Source: CAWFKW01 sp963816535 (GTDB lineage: Bacteria; Bacteroidota; Ignavibacteria; Tepidaquicellales; OLB5). From it: DNA of 64,000 nucleotides. How positions within the stretch are numbered: the first letter of the stretch is position 1; each line of letters begins with the position of its first letter. The position numbers and the translations under genes are program-made. Positions 36,585-46,143 of the stretch are shown here, piece by piece. The notes under the pieces were generated by a model, which was given only the letters and a program-made list of their open reading frames with translations, was not told where the DNA came from and did no database searches. The stretch is from the NCBI GenBank assembly GCA_963816535.1, contig CAWFKW010000002.1:85451-149450 (forward strand), written 5' to 3'.

Positions 36585-39500
36585 CTAACTAATTGTTTCA
36601 GCTTCAACGGGTTCATAAGCCAATATCGGCGAGAGCCATTTTTCTATAACTTCAACGCTCATATTCTTGCGTCTTGCATAATCTTCAACCTGGTCCTTAT
36701 CTATTTTACCAACGTTAAAGTATTTGGATTCCGGATGCGAGAAATATAAGCCGCTAACGGAAGATGCCGGGTACATTGCAAAGCTCTCGGTCAATATTAT
36801 GTCCGCATTTTTTTCAGCGTCAAGCAGATCAAACAGGATTTGTTTTTCAGTATGGTCGGGCTGCGCGGGATACCCGGGCGCTGGCCTGATGCCGTCATAC
36901 TTTTCGCTTATCAAAGCGTCGTTATCCAATGTTTCATCTTTCGCATATCCCCAAAATTCTTTTCTCGCAAGCTGGTGCATTTTTTCTGCAAACGCTTCCG
37001 CAAGCCTGTCGGCTATGGCTTTTATCATTATACTGTTATAGTCATCATGATCTTTTTCAAATTTTTCAATTAGCTTTTCAATTCCCAGCCCCACGGTAAC
37101 CGCAAAAGCGCCGATATAATCCTTGACTCCGGACGACTTAGGCGCAATAAAATCTGAAAGCGCCAAATACGGCTGCTCGGTTGTCTTCTGCAACTGCTGG
37201 CGTAATGAATGGAAAATCGTTAGCTGTTCTTTTCTAGAATCATCAGTATAAAGTTCGATATCATCGCCAACAGAATTGGCGGGATATAAACCAATCACAG
37301 CTTTTGCCGTAAGCGCTTTTGCCTTTACAACTTCATCCAGCAGTTTGTTTGCATCATCAAAAAGTTTTTTCGCTTCTTTGCCGTTTGACTGGTCATCAAA
37401 TATATTTGGATACTTGCCTTTCAATTCCCATGTCTGGAAAAACGGCGTCCAGTCTATAACTTCTCTTAATTCTTCCAGCGGAAAATCACTGAATATTTTA
37501 TTCCCAATAAAAGCCGGCTTAGTAACTTTGCTGTTCTTCCAGTCAATTCTTAATGCGCGGTTGCGGGCATGATCAATTTTCAGAAACTTTTTGTCATCAT
37601 TGCGGTTCTTATGCATGAATCGCAGGTTATCATATTCCTGTTTGACTGAGTGAACATACTTTTCATTTTGTTCTTTGCTGAGCAGGCTGCCTGCTACGGC
37701 AACGCTTCTTGATGCATCAAGAACATGTATTGTAGGCTCGGAATAATTCGGAGCTATTTTAACGGCAGCGTGAATTTTAGACGTAGTGGCTCCGCCGATT
37801 AGAAGCGGCACTTTAAATCCCTGTCTTTCCATCTCTTTGGCGACATGCACCATCTCATCAAGCGATGGAGTAATTAATCCGCTTAGCCCGATTATATCGA
37901 CATTCTTTTCTTTTGCTATCTGCAATATTTTTTCAGCCGGCACCATTACGCCCAGATCGATAACCTCATAGTTGTTGCATCCCAGCACAACGCCTACAAT
38001 ATTTTTACCAATATCATGAACGTCCCCTTTTACAGTCGCTAGAAGAATCTTCCCTGCATTCTTTCTATCCCCAGCCGCTTTTTCCTTTTCGATGTATGGA
38101 GTCAGATACGCAACCGATTTTTTCATCACTCTGGCGCTTTTCACAACCTGCGGCAGGAACATTTTTCCTGAGCCGAACAAATCGCCTACAACGTTCATTC
38201 CGGCCATTAACGGACCTTCGATAACGTCAAGCGGCTTTGGGTATTTTTGGCGCGCTTCTTCCGTATCAGCTTCTATAAACTCCACTATACCTTTAATAAG
38301 GGCATGTTTCAGGCGTTCTTCAACCGGAGCATTGCGCCATGCGTTATCGTGTTCAATAACTTTGCCCTTTGATTTAACTTTCTCGGCAAATTCAACAAGC
38401 CTTTCAGTCGCATCCGGTCTTCTGTTCAGCACAACATCTTCTATCAGTTCGAGCAGGTCTTTTGGAATTTCATCGTAAACGCCAATCATTCCCGCGTTCA
38501 CTATGCCCATATCCATTCCCGCTTTAATAGCATGGTACAGAAACACCGAATGCATCGCTTCACGCACCATATTATTGCCCCGGAAGGAAAACGAAATATT
38601 GCTCACACCGCCGCTGACCTTTGCAAACGGTAGATTTTCTTTTATCCATTTCGTCGCACGGATATAATCAAGCGCGTAGTTATTATGCTCCTCAATTCCC
38701 GTTGCTATTGTAAGAATATTTGGGTCAAAAATAATATCCTGCGGTTTGAATCCAACTTCTTTGGTAAGGATGTCATAAGTTCTTTTACATATCTGTATTT
38801 TTCTTTCAAAAGTATCCGCCTGGCCCTTCTCATCAAACGCCATAACAATCACAGCAGCGCCATAGCGCTTTACTTTTACCGCATGCTCTTTAAATTTCTC
38901 TTCGCCCTCTTTTAAACTTATCGAATTTACTATGCCCTTACCCTGCATGCATTTAAGGCCTTCTTCAATTATGGTCCATTTCGAAGAATCAACCATTATC
39001 GGGACTTTGGAAATATCCGGCTCCGATGCGACAAGATTGATAAATTTCACCATGGCAGCCTCGCCGTCAAGCATTCCCTCATCCATATTTATATCTATCA
39101 CCTGCGCGCCGTTTTCAACCTGCTGAAGCGCAACTGTTAGCGCTTCTTCATAATTACCTTCTCTTATCAGCTTAGCGAATTTTGACGAACCTGTTATGTT
39201 GGTTCGTTCGCCGATATTAACAAAATTAGTTTGCGGGGTTACGTTTAGGGCTTCGAGTCCGCTTAGCCTTAAGTAAGGCTTAATTTCATGGATCTTCCTT
39301 GGAGGAATCCCTTGTACAATCTTGGAAATTGCTTTTATATGGTCAGGCGTTGTGCCGCAGCATCCTCCAACCATGTTAACAAACCCGCTCTTAGCAAAAT
39401 CCAGTAAATAAGCGGCAGTTTCTTCAGGCAGTTCATCATATCCGCCAAACGCATTTGGAAGTCCTGCGTTAGGGTAACAGCTTATATACACATCGGCTTT

Positions 39501-40274
39501 TGTCGAAAGCTCTTCGATGTAAGGTCTCATCTCTTTTGCGCCGAGCGAGCAGTTGAGTCCAACGCTGAACAGTTCGGCATGTGAAATCGAGTTCCAGAAC
39601 GCTTCGCCGGTCTGTCCGGATAACGTACGTCCGCTCATATCAACAATTGACCCGGAAACCATTAACGGAACGCGTTTGCCGGCAGTATCAAGATATTCAT
39701 TTGCCGCATAGAGCGCGGCCTTACAGTTTAGCGTATCAAAAACGGTTTCAACCAGCAGCATATCAACGTTGCCATCCATCAGTCCCTTTACCTGTTCATA
39801 ATAGGCGTTTTTCATCTGCTCAAAATTAACCGACCTGAACCCCGGGTCGTTAACATCAGGTGAGAGCGAGCCTGTTTTATTCAGCGGTCCTAAAGCTCCG
39901 GCAACATATCTGGGCTTATCAGGATTAAGTTTTGTGTATTTTTCAGCCGCCTCTTTAGCAAGCCGCGCCGCTTCTTTATTCAGCTCGTAAACAAGATCCT
40001 GCATGTCATAATCTGACTGAGAGAAAAAGTTAGCGTTGAAAGTATTAGTTTCAATAATATCCGAACCTGCTTCAAGATACGCTTCATGAATTCCTTTAAT
40101 AATATCAGGCTGGGTAAGCGTAAGCAAATCGTTATTGCCTTTCAGGTCGCGCGGAAAATCTTTAAAGCGTTCGCCTTTATATTCTGCTTCGGTTAACTTA
40201 TGGCGCTGTATCATGGTGCCCATGGCGCCATCTAAAACCAGTATTCTCTTATTTAGTTGTTCTCTAATATTCAA
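36585..40274 (-). CDS. metH: Cobalamin-dependent methionine synthase
   Basis: 1,229 residues, full length with all modules. The homocysteine domain has the zinc cysteines in MVGGCCGTTPDH near residue 305. The pterin domain contains NIGERTNITGSSKF and DPNILTIATGIEEHNNYA. The B12 cap and binding domain has DVHDIGKNIV near residue 750, giving the His ligand. The C-terminal SAM activation domain has RPAPGYPAQPDH. It methylates homocysteine using methyl-tetrahydrofolate in the cytosol. It lies 11 bases after the DUF6580 gene and downstream of the cobalamin riboswitch. Co-location with uptake genes makes B12-fed regulation of the whole series likely. Confidence 0.98.
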   Translation of the reverse strand: MNIREQLNKRILVLDGAMGTMIQRHKLTEAEYKGERFKDFPRDLKGNNDLLTLTQPDIIKGIHEAYLEAGSDIIETNTFNANFFSQSDYDMQDLVYELNKEAARLAKEAAEKYTKLNPDKPRYVAGALGPLNKTGSLSPDVNDPGFRSVNFEQMKNAYYEQVKGLMDGNVDMLLVETVFDTLNCKAALYAANEYLDTAGKRVPLMVSGSIVDMSGRTLSGQTGEAFWNSISHAELFSVGLNCSLGAKEMRPYIEELSTKADVYISCYPNAGLPNAFGGYDELPEETAAYLLDFAKSGFVNMVGGCCGTTPDHIKAISKIVQGIPPRKIHEIKPYLRLSGLEALNVTPQTNFVNIGERTNITGSSKFAKLIREGNYEEALTVALQQVENGAQVIDINMDEGMLDGEAAMVKFINLVASEPDISKVPIMVDSSKWTIIEEGLKCMQGKGIVNSISLKEGEEKFKEHAVKVKRYGAAVIVMAFDEKGQADTFERKIQICKRTYDILTKEVGFKPQDIIFDPNILTIATGIEEHNNYALDYIRATKWIKENLPFAKVSGGVSNISFSFRGNNMVREAMHSVFLYHAIKAGMDMGIVNAGMIGVYDEIPKDLLELIEDVVLNRRPDATERLVEFAEKVKSKGKVIEHDNAWRNAPVEERLKHALIKGIVEFIEADTEEARQKYPKPLDVIEGPLMAGMNVVGDLFGSGKMFLPQVVKSARVMKKSVAYLTPYIEKEKAAGDRKNAGKILLATVKGDVHDIGKNIVGVVLGCNNYEVIDLGVMVPAEKILQIAKEKNVDIIGLSGLITPSLDEMVHVAKEMERQGFKVPLLIGGATTSKIHAAVKIAPNYSEPTIHVLDASRSVAVAGSLLSKEQNEKYVHSVKQEYDNLRFMHKNRNDDKKFLKIDHARNRALRIDWKNSKVTKPAFIGNKIFSDFPLEELREVIDWTPFFQTWELKGKYPNIFDDQSNGKEAKKLFDDANKLLDEVVKAKALTAKAVIGLYPANSVGDDIELYTDDSRKEQLTIFHSLRQQLQKTTEQPYLALSDFIAPKSSGVKDYIGAFAVTVGLGIEKLIEKFEKDHDDYNSIMIKAIADRLAEAFAEKMHQLARKEFWGYAKDETLDNDALISEKYDGIRPAPGYPAQPDHTEKQILFDLLDAEKNADIILTESFAMYPASSVSGLYFSHPESKYFNVGKIDKDQVEDYARRKNMSVEVIEKWLSPILAYEPVEAETIS

Positions 40275-40285
40275 ACAAATACAAT

Positions 40286-40828
40286 TTATTTTCTGACTTT
40301 ACTTGATTGTAACTGCGGATTCTTCACGTACCTAGTAATCATTTCATAAACAAAGAACATTACCCCTGCATAAATAAAATCGCTGGCAAGCGTATTGCGG
40401 AAAAACGGGATCGCCATTGCGTAACACTGGATCAGTCCTTTGAAAGACATTTCATACATCATGCCGCTGGTCCAAACTCCAAAATTTGTTATAATAAAAA
40501 ATAATATTGATGATACAATCGTTGTGCCTGCAATATAAGCGGTCTTCTTACCCGCTCCGGCGCCTTCAAATCTTTTCTTAAGCCAGAATCCGGCAAATAC
40601 AATTAATATAAAGCTGCCGTAAACCCATTCAATGCCGCTGTAAAGACCGATGAAGATATCGCTGAGAAGCATGGCTGCAATCGGAACAATGAACGCATAT
40701 TTTTTACCTAAGAAAGCGCCTGAAAAGAGCGCTATTGCCGCTATCGGCGCAAAGTTCATCGGATGAGGAGCAAGTCTTGAAAATGCCGCAAATAAGATCA
40801 GTAAAACCGCAGTTATAAAGTTCACCAT
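40286..40828 (-). CDS. DUF6580 membrane protein, possible vitamin transporter S component
   Basis: 180 residues, about six helices. APHPMNFAPIAAIALFSGAFL and YAFIVPIAAMLLSDIFIGLY near residues 20-65, and TNFGVWTSGMMYEM near residue 120, mark the DUF6580 family, resembling substrate-binding subunits of ECF transporters. Placed between the BtuB-like receptor (25 bases upstream) and metH (11 bases downstream), under a cobalamin riboswitch, it is a good candidate for moving cobalamin or a precursor across the inner membrane. No ECF ATPase genes are nearby. The substrate is inferred. Confidence 0.75.
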   Translation of the reverse strand: MVNFITAVLLILFAAFSRLAPHPMNFAPIAAIALFSGAFLGKKYAFIVPIAAMLLSDIFIGLYSGIEWVYGSFILIVFAGFWLKKRFEGAGAGKKTAYIAGTTIVSSILFFIITNFGVWTSGMMYEMSFKGLIQCYAMAIPFFRNTLASDFIYAGVMFFVYEMITRYVKNPQLQSSKVRK

Positions 40829-40853
40829 TTTAGTATCTCCTTAATTAAGAAAT

Positions 40854-42842
40854 TTAATATTTAAAACTTATCTGTAATCTATAATTTCTCAGGGGCATAG
40901 GATACCCGGAAATTACACGGTAATCCTCGTTCAGAATGTTGTTAACGTCAAATTTCAAATCGGTTTTAGCATCAAATATACTAAATCCGATGTCTAAATT
41001 TGCATCCAGTAACTGATAAAAAGGCTCATAAACAGTATTTTCAGGATTCATATACCTTGAGCCGGAATAAATATAAAATGCGTTTAAAGATACAAATTTA
41101 ATAACTTTGCTAGAAGTCAAATAATTAAACATAAACGATGACTTGAAAAATTCCTTTGGAATATACAGCATTTGCTTATTATATGACGGGTCCCCGGGGA
41201 AATCTTCATTTTTCTTACTCGAATTCGCGTAATTGTAATTAAAGCTGAATAACACTTTGATCCTTTTTGATACTTCGGCCCGTCCCCGTATTGAAGCGTC
41301 GATTCCGGAAGATACAACCTCCCCGATATTAACCGGCCGCCAGATATTATCCTTTCCCGGCGTCCACACAATTCTGTCGGTTGTATTAACATGAAAATAA
41401 GAAAGTTCAACTTCATTTCTCCCGATGAAATTAAATCCGTAAAAAAAGCCTCCGTCAAAAGAAACGGATTTCTCAGGCTTCAAATCTCTGTTTCCAAGGT
41501 CTTTCCAATAGAGGTCGTCAAATGAAGGCGCGCGGAAATTATTCCCGAAAGATGATTTCAGCGAAAAATTCGCTTTCTCAAATGGTTTTATGTTCACTCC
41601 CATCTTCCCGGTGGGAACGTTTTTTTCGCTTATGTTAGAAAAGTAATCGTATCTCAGCGAAGGATACAGAGTCAACTCGGGAACATGCTTGCCGCCGACA
41701 GAATATTTATAAGCTCCGAAGATAGCCCCCTGAAACAGACTGCCTTCTTCGATTTGGTCGCTCGTAATTTTATTACCGCTAAGTTCATAACCAAAATCCA
41801 GCTCGCTTTTCCCTGAGGGCGTGTAGCTGAATGTTGTTCCGTGAATTAGCGAATTCTGTTTATAAAAACTGTTCACCGCCGTTGTTAGATTAAAAGTCGC
41901 GGTATCAAAATAGCTTCTTAACGAATATTTGAAATCTATATTCGAAGCAAGCTTAAGGTTCTTCGAAAATGATTTAGTGTATACAGCCGATGAAATTATA
42001 TCCCTGTCAATTTGTTTAGCTGAGCCGGGCGAGTACCCAACATCAGCGCCGGGCAGGCTCCTGTTGAAATAGTTATAATAAGTAAACAACTTCAATTCGG
42101 ATCCCTTTTCCATATCATAATCAAAGCTGAAGTCGAAAAAATTTCCGTTATATCCGTTATCCTCTCTCTGTCTTAATGTTTTATTAACTCCATCAAAGTA
42201 ATAATAATCAAAATTATTATCCGCAGATTCGTTCGAATACGCGACAGAGTACGCCATAAACTTCTTCCCGTTTCGCATGAAGTTCTGCGACGATTTCATA
42301 TAAATCTTTTTCAATCCATACGAACCAACATCGCCCTTTAGTTCAAATCCAAACGGCTTGCCGGAATTTTCGCCGTTTGTATGTATATTTATCACCCCGC
42401 CGATTGCGTCGCTTCCATAAAGAGCCGAAAGTCCGCCGTCAGATATTTCAATTCGTGAAATATCGTCAAGCGGAATCAATTCCAGGTCAAACTGTGAGTT
42501 ATCCTGCCCGTTCAGTTTTATGCCGTCAAGCATTACAAGGGTTTGCTCGCTTTGTGTGGCATTCAATGACACTGTTTTCAGTCCTGAATTGAACCCGTAG
42601 TCTTTTATAAATACCGCATCGCTCAGGCCGAGCGCATCAGAGACCCGGATGCCGTTAATTGAATTCAGGAAAACACTGTCCAGCACTTGAATTTTGTTTG
42701 GCGCCAGCAGTCTCGACGTTTTCACCCTGTTTGCGTTTACCTCGATCTCTTCGGTTACTGCGCTATCCAGCCCTGAAGATTTCTCCTGCGAACGCAAACA
42801 AGGCTGCAGCAATAATACCAATAATAATATTTTGAATAACAT
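40854..42842 (-). CDS. btuB: BtuB-like TonB-dependent receptor
   Basis: 662 residues from the ATG at 42842, two bases after the BtuG-like stop; a TTG at 42848 is the alternative. A signal peptide is followed by a plug domain (about 35-165) with RVSDALGLSDAV, VMLDGIKLNGQ, RIEISDGGLSALYGSDAI and GGVINIHT. A 22-strand-type barrel ends in the aromatic terminal strand RLQISFKY. It would import cobalamin across the outer membrane, powered by TonB. The assignment rests on family and on the riboswitch and BtuG-like gene directly upstream. Confidence 0.9.
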   Translation of the reverse strand: MLFKILLLVLLLQPCLRSQEKSSGLDSAVTEEIEVNANRVKTSRLLAPNKIQVLDSVFLNSINGIRVSDALGLSDAVFIKDYGFNSGLKTVSLNATQSEQTLVMLDGIKLNGQDNSQFDLELIPLDDISRIEISDGGLSALYGSDAIGGVINIHTNGENSGKPFGFELKGDVGSYGLKKIYMKSSQNFMRNGKKFMAYSVAYSNESADNNFDYYYFDGVNKTLRQREDNGYNGNFFDFSFDYDMEKGSELKLFTYYNYFNRSLPGADVGYSPGSAKQIDRDIISSAVYTKSFSKNLKLASNIDFKYSLRSYFDTATFNLTTAVNSFYKQNSLIHGTTFSYTPSGKSELDFGYELSGNKITSDQIEEGSLFQGAIFGAYKYSVGGKHVPELTLYPSLRYDYFSNISEKNVPTGKMGVNIKPFEKANFSLKSSFGNNFRAPSFDDLYWKDLGNRDLKPEKSVSFDGGFFYGFNFIGRNEVELSYFHVNTTDRIVWTPGKDNIWRPVNIGEVVSSGIDASIRGRAEVSKRIKVLFSFNYNYANSSKKNEDFPGDPSYNKQMLYIPKEFFKSSFMFNYLTSSKVIKFVSLNAFYIYSGSRYMNPENTVYEPFYQLLDANLDIGFSIFDAKTDLKFDVNNILNEDYRVISGYPMPLRNYRLQISFKY

Positions 42843-42844
42843 AA

Positions 42845-43903
42845 TCAATCTTTTCTAATTACCACTCTTCTTGGCCCAACGCCGGTCGAAAATGTTCTTT
42901 GCAATGTATTGCTGATATCATATATGTAAGCTTTGCCATCTACAGAAAAATTAAAGGCATCCAGCACATAATGCTTTTTGTTGTCAGAATCATAACAATA
43001 CCCGTAAAAAGTACTGCCTGCATTAGCGATTATAATGGTTGTGAATGTTTTTGATGACAGATCAAGTTTTATGATTCTATCGCCTGAAAAATTCAGGCCG
43101 CCGATAAAGTACGCAACAGCGCTGTTAATATCAACGGATATATCTGAAATGAACCCTTCATTTGAAATCATTGAGTCAAGTTTTGCATATGTAGAAATAT
43201 CAATTTTGTAAATAATGTTCGAAGGCGCCGGGCAGCCGACCAGCAAATTTCCGTCGTTTGTTAAGGCCAATGATGATGGGTTCTTTCTTACAATAATTGT
43301 CGCCACAACGCTGTCATGAACGGCGTCTATTACAGAAATTGTCGAGTCCTGAGCGCCGCTGTAAACGCTCTGGTTTCCAACAAATACTTTGTTCCCGATT
43401 GCGAGAATCTCCTGCGGGTAGACCCCAACGTTGATAGTCTTTAATAACGATAACGAATTCACATCAAGAACGGATACTGAACTTGCCGGCCCGTTAGTTA
43501 CGTATATTTTATTACTTGCAAATGCAGCGGAGTAAGGATTTGTTCCAAACGGACTTGAAGATAATATTACCGCCCCATTTGTATCGAGCTTATGCAGCTT
43601 CCCCGGTCCGCCGAAATTTCCCTGCTCGGTTACAAAAAGATTATCGCCGCTGAAAATCAGCCCGTCGGGATACAACCCCAAAACTCCGTTTGAAAATATA
43701 CTTTGGTAAAATGTATCATTGACAGAACTGTAAAATGAAAGCTTGCCAGGACTGGTTAATGTTCCCTCTGATAATATATACGCGCCTTTTGTTGATTGAA
43801 TCTTAACCGATGTAGTAACAGGGCTATCGTTTGAACAACCGGAAAAATAAAAGACGGCCGCCAAAAGCGCGCCGAGCCTGAAAAAAATGGAAGAAGTTTT
43901 CAT
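42845..43903 (-). CDS. BtuG-like propeller lipoprotein
   Basis: 352 residues. Lipobox FYFSGC puts the lipidated Cys near residue 23. About seven 40-residue blades follow, such as NPYSAAFASNKIYVTN, VYPQEILAIGNKVFVGN and NPSSLALTNDGNLLVG, with terminal GPRRVVIRK. This is the DUF5074/YncE propeller of BtuG, the surface cobalamin-capture lipoprotein of Bacteroides that sits on BtuB. It is the first gene after the cobalamin riboswitch and directly precedes the BtuB-like gene, which strongly supports that role. Confidence 0.88.
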   Translation of the reverse strand: MKTSSIFFRLGALLAAVFYFSGCSNDSPVTTSVKIQSTKGAYILSEGTLTSPGKLSFYSSVNDTFYQSIFSNGVLGLYPDGLIFSGDNLFVTEQGNFGGPGKLHKLDTNGAVILSSSPFGTNPYSAAFASNKIYVTNGPASSVSVLDVNSLSLLKTINVGVYPQEILAIGNKVFVGNQSVYSGAQDSTISVIDAVHDSVVATIIVRKNPSSLALTNDGNLLVGCPAPSNIIYKIDISTYAKLDSMISNEGFISDISVDINSAVAYFIGGLNFSGDRIIKLDLSSKTFTTIIIANAGSTFYGYCYDSDNKKHYVLDAFNFSVDGKAYIYDISNTLQRTFSTGVGPRRVVIRKD

Positions 43904-43949
43904 CGTTTACCGTTAATTTTTAATTTCATAATATTTGCAAAATAAAAAA

Positions 43950-44008
43950 CCCCGCTCCTTAATAAATCTCAACGGTAAACAAATAAATGAGATTATTAAG
44001 AGGCAGGG
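43950..44008 (-). terminator. Riboswitch expression-platform terminator
   Basis: Read on the minus strand, a long imperfect stem (TCTTAATAATCTCA pairing with TGAGATTTATTAAGGA, bounded by CCCTGC and GCGGGG) closes a loop of about 16 bases and runs straight into TTTTTTATTTT. It lies between the cobalamin aptamer and the BtuG-like start codon. A second hairpin (ATACCGC / GCGGTAT, 44015-44036) lies just before it and could act as a competing element. Confidence 0.85.
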
Positions 44009-44076
44009 AGCCTCATACCGCGCAATGGAGCGGTATAACCCATTAATCTTTACCCTCGAAGATCATAGAAGAATTC

Positions 44077-44268
44077 ATTTCCGGCAGGTCTCCTGGCTTA
44101 AGAGCGCTTTCCGCACCGCCTTCCCGTCTCCAAATTTGGAGACAGTGACTTAAAGTGGAACGGTTTTCTCTATTACAGTTGCGGGGACAGCTTCGGAATC
44201 ACTGCGAAAAAAAAACAGATTACCGAATTCCCTTTTAATCATCCCGATTTAACGGGATAAACCGAAAA
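44077..44268 (-). promoter_or_regulatory. Cobalamin riboswitch
   Basis: On the minus strand the conserved parts appear in canonical order. They are AAAAGGGAA with the following CGGT, GCTGTCCCCGCAACTGTAAT, GGGAAGGCGGT, and the B12 box GCCAGGAGACCTGCCGG (plus-strand 44081-44097). The closing P1 helix pairs TTTTCGGT (44261-44268) with GCCGGAAA. It is followed by an intrinsic terminator, so adenosyl- or methylcobalamin should stop transcription of the downstream BtuG-BtuB-DUF6580-metH-lar series. The rest of the 636-base gap is AT-rich with one further hairpin, GCAATTC/GAATTGC (44336-44354). Confidence 0.96.
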
Positions 44269-44539
44269 CGTGGTTTTCAAAGAACTGTCTAAAAATAACT
44301 CAATATACCGAAACATGCAATGCTACCTAAAATTAGCAATTCCCAGTGAATTGCCTCATGGACGCTAACTATGCTTCACTCACATGAACAAAACTGATTC
44401 AAAAATTGAGATTATTTTGTTTCTTTATTATATAAAACTTTTTACACAACTTTGTACAAATCTCCAAAATAACCATTGTTCTTTAATATCTAATTATTAA
44501 ATTTGTTCAATATTATATTAGTTTTTGAGCCGGACGAAC

Positions 44540-45610
44540 ATGAAATCTAATGCTCTGAAAAGAATACTCTTAATAGAGCTTATCTTCTTTGAGGCGTTCG
44601 TTCTTGCGGTTATGGAAACATATAAGTACTATGTGAACTTTGAATCTAATAATTTCCTTTCGTCATCTTTCCTCGGCTACCTCGCCAGGAATTTTGAGAT
44701 CGCTTATATAGGCAACCTGCTGTGGCCCGCTGTTTTTGCAGTCGCATTGATTTCAATTATCAACTTATACAGGCACATTGAGCTTGTTAAGGATTCTGTT
44801 TTCAGGATCCTGTTCCTGTTTTCCGTTCTGCTTCTGGCGATCCTTGCGGTGTCTGTCTTCATACCGTCATCAGATTTTATCGATGAGTTTTCCGGGAAAT
44901 TTATCCAGCTTAATGCGAAGGGCACCAAAATAGTATTTCTCGCTTTATTTGCATCTTTGCAATTATTTATGACAGTATCGCTAAGCGTGATCTCTTTCTC
45001 GGCGTTAAAGAAATTCTACGTCATAAGGAGCGTTTGGATCGCGCTGCTTGTAGCCGGCGTGTTTTACTCGTCGCTGCTTATATGGATAAACCTGTATAAA
45101 GACGACCGCTCTTTTATTGAGAACAACAGGGTCAAAATAGATGCCGGCGTTGTTTTAGGCGCGGCCGTTTGGGGAGGCAACAGGCCATCGCCGGTGCTGA
45201 GAGAAAGAATTAACAAAGGTTATGAACTGTTAAAAGACGGCTCTGTCAAATATATTGTTCTTACGGGGGGCGGCTCACCCGGCGAAATGACCGAGGCCGA
45301 AGTGGCAAAAAATGAGCTGCTCAAAAAAGGGATTGACGAAAAAAATATCTTCATCGAGAACAAATCCAATTCGACGCTTGAGCAGATCACTTTTATTAAT
45401 AATAATCTTTACCGGAAAAACAACTGGCGCAGCGTTGCGCTTATAACTGATAATTTTCATTTGCCGCGCTCGCGGCAGATCTGCCGGTTCTTCGGGATCA
45501 ACGCGTATTCGGTCGCTTCCGATACGCCGCTCTCGACAGAATCGAGTTTCTATTTTACGACTAAAGAATCATTTGCTATTATTCTGTTCTGGTTATTCGG
45601 AATCGGATAA
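44540..45610 (+). CDS. YdcF/SanA-like DUF218 membrane protein
   Basis: 356 residues from the ATG at 44540; a TTG five codons earlier is possible. Four hydrophobic helices in the first 190 residues are followed by a DUF218 domain: VLGAAVWGGNRPSPVLRERI, YIVLTGGGSPGEMTEAEV, IENKSNSTLEQ and LITDNFHLPRS. Relatives (YdcF, SanA, ElyC) act in envelope maintenance; their chemistry is uncertain. nusB follows 21 bases later on the same strand. Confidence 0.88.
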   Translation: MKSNALKRILLIELIFFEAFVLAVMETYKYYVNFESNNFLSSSFLGYLARNFEIAYIGNLLWPAVFAVALISIINLYRHIELVKDSVFRILFLFSVLLLAILAVSVFIPSSDFIDEFSGKFIQLNAKGTKIVFLALFASLQLFMTVSLSVISFSALKKFYVIRSVWIALLVAGVFYSSLLIWINLYKDDRSFIENNRVKIDAGVVLGAAVWGGNRPSPVLRERINKGYELLKDGSVKYIVLTGGGSPGEMTEAEVAKNELLKKGIDEKNIFIENKSNSTLEQITFINNNLYRKNNWRSVALITDNFHLPRSRQICRFFGINAYSVASDTPLSTESSFYFTTKESFAIILFWLFGIG

Positions 45611-45631
45611 AATTTTAATTATGAAAATCAC

Positions 45632-46138
45632 ATGAACAAAATAGTTTCAAGGAGACAGGTCAGGGAAAAAGCGCTGCAAATATTATACGCTTACGAAATG
45701 ACCAAAGACCCGATAGAGCCCATTATAGCAGACCAGCTTCACGGTATTAAAGACGACGAGATAGAGCATTTTGCAAGAAAACTTGTCAAGCACACGCTTG
45801 AGAATAACGATGACTATGAAAAGCTCATCAAGGCGACCGTAGAACACTGGGATATGGAAAGAATAGCGGTTCTGGATTCAATAATAATAAAAATGTGCCT
45901 GAGCGAATTCTTCTTTTTCCAGGATATCCCGACCAAAGTATCTATTAATGAGTCCATAGACCTCGCTAAAAATTTCAGCACCAAGAATTCCGGGAAATTT
46001 GTCAACGGAGTCGTTGACGCGCTTCTTGTGCGGCTGAACGAAAAGAAAAAGATCAAGAAAAAAGGCAAAGGACTTATAACGCAAACTGCGGTTCATGAAA
46101 AACCGGCAAAGAAGAGTAAAGCCGTGAAGGAACAATAA
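45632..46138 (+). CDS. nusB: Transcription antitermination factor NusB
   Basis: 168 residues. SRRQVREKALQILYAYEM opens the all-helical NusB fold. IMDSIIIKM-like VLDSIIIKMCLSEFFF and VSINESIDLAKNFSTKNSGKFVNGVVDAL are the conserved C-terminal part. The tail of about 30 residues is Lys-rich and extra to the core. NusB binds boxA RNA with NusE during rRNA antitermination. The MFS gene starts 6 bases later. Confidence 0.95.
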   Translation: MNKIVSRRQVREKALQILYAYEMTKDPIEPIIADQLHGIKDDEIEHFARKLVKHTLENNDDYEKLIKATVEHWDMERIAVLDSIIIKMCLSEFFFFQDIPTKVSINESIDLAKNFSTKNSGKFVNGVVDALLVRLNEKKKIKKKGKGLITQTAVHEKPAKKSKAVKEQ

Positions 46139-46143
46139 AATTA

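Noticed and set aside
44336..44354. A second riboswitch element upstream of the cobalamin aptamer
   Set aside because: A single 7-bp hairpin without conserved aptamer sequence.
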